The translations under genes and the position numbers were made by a program. This document shows, one piece after another, positions 61,922-64,000 of a stretch of 64,000 bases of DNA. Source of the stretch: Lachnospiraceae bacterium (GTDB taxonomy: Bacteria > Bacillota > Clostridia > Lachnospirales > Lachnospiraceae); NCBI GenBank assembly GCA_022652545.1, contig JALCRM010000005.1, positions 62,001 through 126,000 of the forward strand. Reading direction: 5' to 3'. The stretch's first letter is position 1. The number at the start of each line of letters is the position of its first letter. The notes beneath the pieces are model-generated. The model saw only the letters and a list, made by a program, of their open reading frames with translations, was not told where the DNA came from and ran no database searches.

Positions 61922-64000
61922 TCAATGCTTTCCGTCCCTTCCTCTGCGGCGCCTCATCCTGCCCGCCGCGAACCAGAGCACGCACCACACCGCGCACACC
62001 AGGGAGATCACGCAGGCGAACCGGAAGCCATAGGGCACGAAGCGGAACTCGATCGCATGCGTACCGGCCGGCACATCCACAGCCATCATGCCGAAATCTG
62101 CCGTCACGATCTCTGTTTTGACACCGTCCACATAAGCTGTCCAGCCATTGTCGTACGGCACGGAGAAGAACACCAGGTTCTCCTTCGGAAGAGTCGTGCC
62201 GGCCGTAAAACCGTCGTTGGAAAAGCTGAAGGACGTGCAGGCAGTCGCCGCCCTCCTGTCGCTCTCCTCGAAAACTTCGTCCGTCGTCATCTCCATCTGG
62301 CTGACGTCCGCATCGCGCTCCATCAGAGAACCGTACTTATCCGCATCTTCGTCGGAAAGGATCAGGTCCTTAACGAGCACGCGGTCCCCCACCGTTCCCT
62401 TGTCCAGCTGGTCGTAGTCGGACCTCTTCATATAGGTATCGAACGTGAAGCCCATGGGAATGAAATGCCCGTTCTCATAGATGTGATAGCCGGCCGTGTT
62501 GTCGTCCGCAAGCTGGCTGTAGCCGGGCAGCCCGCCGGACTTGGAGTACGAATCGTCGGATGCGATGATGGCGTTTTCCAGGTAATAGCGCACCGACAGG
62601 ATCTGCCGTATGCCTATCCTCGAAAAAGGCAGCGTGGACTCCACTGTCCTGCGCATGCCGATCCCGTCGAAGATCGTGAAGATCGAAGGCGTCACCGTGC
62701 TTTCAAAACAGTGGATCGTCGGGTAGCCCCACACCATTTCGTAGTTTGTGGAAGTGCCGTCCGTCTCCACGCGCGAGAAAGTCTCCGTGTCAGGCAGCTG
62801 CGGTTTTGTCTGCAGCATCTGCGTGCGCCATTTGACGCCGCCGGTGCGCGCGATCAGCTTCGTGCCGTTGTACATGACAGCCGACGTGCAGAGCAGGCAG
62901 CAGGCGATCGTGAGGATCAGCGCGGAAAGTCCAGTGCGGTCGCGCCGCCCGGAAGACTCCGGCTGTGCGGCCGATGTTTTGACCGCTGTTTCCTTCGACG
63001 CTGCGGCAGATGCAACGGCAGCCTTCGCCGCTGCGGCAGACGTGACGGCGGCCTTCGCCGCTTTCAGCACATCCGCAGCTTTCCGGCCTATCCCGGGAGT
63101 TTCCTTCCTGTCCGCACCGGAGGCCGCAGCCTTCCTGCGCCTGTCCGCAAAAAACACGACGTACGCGAGCGCGGGCACAGTCAGTGCGGTCGTGATCGTT
63201 TCCACCAGGAAGATCTTCGGGTTTTCCGAGATCTGGAACCACTGCACCTTTCCGTCCTTCAGCGTGGGGAGCAGGTCACAGAGCACGACCCAGGCCACGC
63301 CGCAGACCGTCACGAGGAAGCCGGCCTTCATATCACTGTCGTCAGCCTCTTCCAGCGCTTCGCCCGTCGCCGCCGCCATGACGAGAATGGGGAGATAGAA
63401 CCAGCGCGCGTAGTAACTGGAATTCAGCGCGGAAAACAGCGAATTCAGGACAGGCACGAACGCGAAGACGAGGAATACCGCCAGTATCCTCTTCTTCCAG
63501 TCCTTCCCCTTGCGCAGCCGGAAATAGGCAACCACGCCGGTGACCGCAAACATGGGCAGATAGCAGGAAAGGGAACCGTTGCGGATATTGTCGCTCGTAA
63601 ACAGCGTGCCGCGCGCGATCAGATCGGGCACATAGAAGATACTCTTGAGGATCGCAAGCGGCGTCGTGTTGTCCGGATAGACCACCATGTTGATGCCGTT
63701 GATCCACTTGTCCACACGGTCGTTGCCGACCACGCCGCCGAGGGACTGCACGAGAAAGAAGGCCGAAAGGCCTACGCCCATCACGCCGAAGAACGCGAGC
63801 TGAGCCAGATCCTTCAGGCTGTCAGTGAGCTTCCGTCCCCACGCGTAGCGGATGATGAAGTACAGGAAGAAAAAGACGATCTCGCCGACGAAGAAATAGT
63901 AGTTCAGGATGGCCATAAAGGCCGTCATCAGCGCGAAAGGAAGCTTTTCCTTCTTCCGCATGAACCTGTCGAAAGCAAGCAGATAGAGCGGGAAGAAAGA
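61922..64000 (-). CDS. YfhO family membrane protein (cut by window edge)
   Basis: At least 692 codons; the frame stays open to the edge of the window, and the residues ahead of the first visible ATG (LYLLAFDRFMRKKEK) fit the family, so the true start is outside. Many hydrophobic helices are followed by a C-terminal beta-rich extracellular domain (NLVFFSVPYDNGWTAYVDG, PAGTHAIEFRFVPYGF) and a last helix with an Arg-rich end. YfhO proteins are GT-C-like membrane proteins linked to lipoteichoic acid glycosylation in Bacillus and Listeria. An Ala-rich linker (AAKAAVTSAAAAKAAVASAA) is coded by a tandem repeat. Confidence 0.85.
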   Translation of the reverse strand, partial: SFFPLYLLAFDRFMRKKEKLPFALMTAFMAILNYYFFVGEIVFFFLYFIIRYAWGRKLTDSLKDLAQLAFFGVMGVGLSAFFLVQSLGGVVGNDRVDKWINGINMVVYPDNTTPLAILKSIFYVPDLIARGTLFTSDNIRNGSLSCYLPMFAVTGVVAYFRLRKGKDWKKRILAVFLVFAFVPVLNSLFSALNSSYYARWFYLPILVMAAATGEALEEADDSDMKAGFLVTVCGVAWVVLCDLLPTLKDGKVQWFQISENPKIFLVETITTALTVPALAYVVFFADRRRKAAASGADRKETPGIGRKAADVLKAAKAAVTSAAAAKAAVASAAASKETAVKTSAAQPESSGRRDRTGLSALILTIACCLLCTSAVMYNGTKLIARTGGVKWRTQMLQTKPQLPDTETFSRVETDGTSTNYEMVWGYPTIHCFESTVTPSIFTIFDGIGMRRTVESTLPFSRIGIRQILSVRYYLENAIIASDDSYSKSGGLPGYSQLADDNTAGYHIYENGHFIPMGFTFDTYMKRSDYDQLDKGTVGDRVLVKDLILSDEDADKYGSLMERDADVSQMEMTTDEVFEESDRRAATACTSFSFSNDGFTAGTTLPKENLVFFSVPYDNGWTAYVDGVKTEIVTADFGMMAVDVPAGTHAIEFRFVPYGFRFACVISLVCAVWCVLWFAAGRMRRRRGRDGKH
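62994..63062 (-). repeat. 30-bp tandem repeat inside the YfhO-family gene
   Basis: Units at 62994-63023 and 63024-63053 differ at only five positions, and a third partial unit follows. They encode the Ala-rich linker between membrane helices, in frame. Confidence 0.75.

Overview
The window looks like a chromosomal segment of an anaerobic, GC-rich Firmicute of the class Clostridia, most like the family Lachnospiraceae. The grounds are gene order and gene content: cysS-mrnC-rlmB-sigH, rpmE-yqhQ-prmC-prfA, tig-clpP-clpX-engB, addB-addA, and a purine route that splits the usual bifunctional PurH into a separate transformylase and an archaeal-type PurO cyclohydrolase. The species cannot be named without a search. 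Almost all DNA is coding, most of it on the minus strand, with no phage, transposase, rRNA or CRISPR.

Layout. 1-2.6 kb: prfA (cut by the window edge), prmC, yqhQ-like and rpmE, all minus. 2.6-8.3 kb: a five-gene, tightly overlapping minus-strand cluster built like a D-alanylation (dlt) operon (MBOAT transferase, SGNH-fold protein, adenylation enzyme, carrier protein) plus a PLP decarboxylase. It is read from the end of a housekeeping block (mscS-ispF-cysE-cysS-mrnC-rlmB-sigH, 8.3-13.7 kb). 13.8-17.0 kb: purine genes (AICAR transformylase, PurO, then a divergent tRNA-Met and purC). 17.1-21.1 kb (plus): DegV and a second MBOAT/SGNH pair. 21.1-30.9 kb: protein quality control (clpB; clpX, clpP, tig), a Tim44-like membrane protein, a DUF308 protein, engB and a CPBP protease. 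30.9-41.4 kb: HAD phosphatase, AddAB recombination nuclease, NagD-like phosphatase, HPt protein and a response regulator with an HD-GYP output. 41.6-43.2 kb: uracil/xanthine permease behind an attenuator-like leader. 43.2-50.5 kb: a rhamnose operon (DeoR regulator, rhaD, rhaB, rhaA) with an MgtA-type P-ATPase inside it. 50.6-53.8 kb: an acidic membrane-anchored protein, a divergent TetR regulator with an acidic tail, and a MocR regulator. 53.8-64 kb: glnS, guaB, two small membrane proteins, lysC, hom, an ACT-domain protein and a truncated YfhO-family membrane protein.

Two things stand out. First, the dlt-like cluster pairs a carrier-protein loading system with a DAP-decarboxylase-fold enzyme. 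The combination recalls butirosin biosynthesis (BtrJ/BtrI/BtrK) but is coupled to a membrane O-acyltransferase, so it may decorate a surface polymer with an unusual aminoacyl group. Second, five copies of a short structured repeat sit exactly between stop codons and downstream Shine-Dalgarno sequences (tig/clpP, mgtA/rhaB, rhaD/mgtA, and two in tandem between deoR and rhaD). Each carries an inverted repeat whose 3' arm can pair either with its 5' arm or with the Shine-Dalgarno, and compensatory changes between copies keep both pairings.
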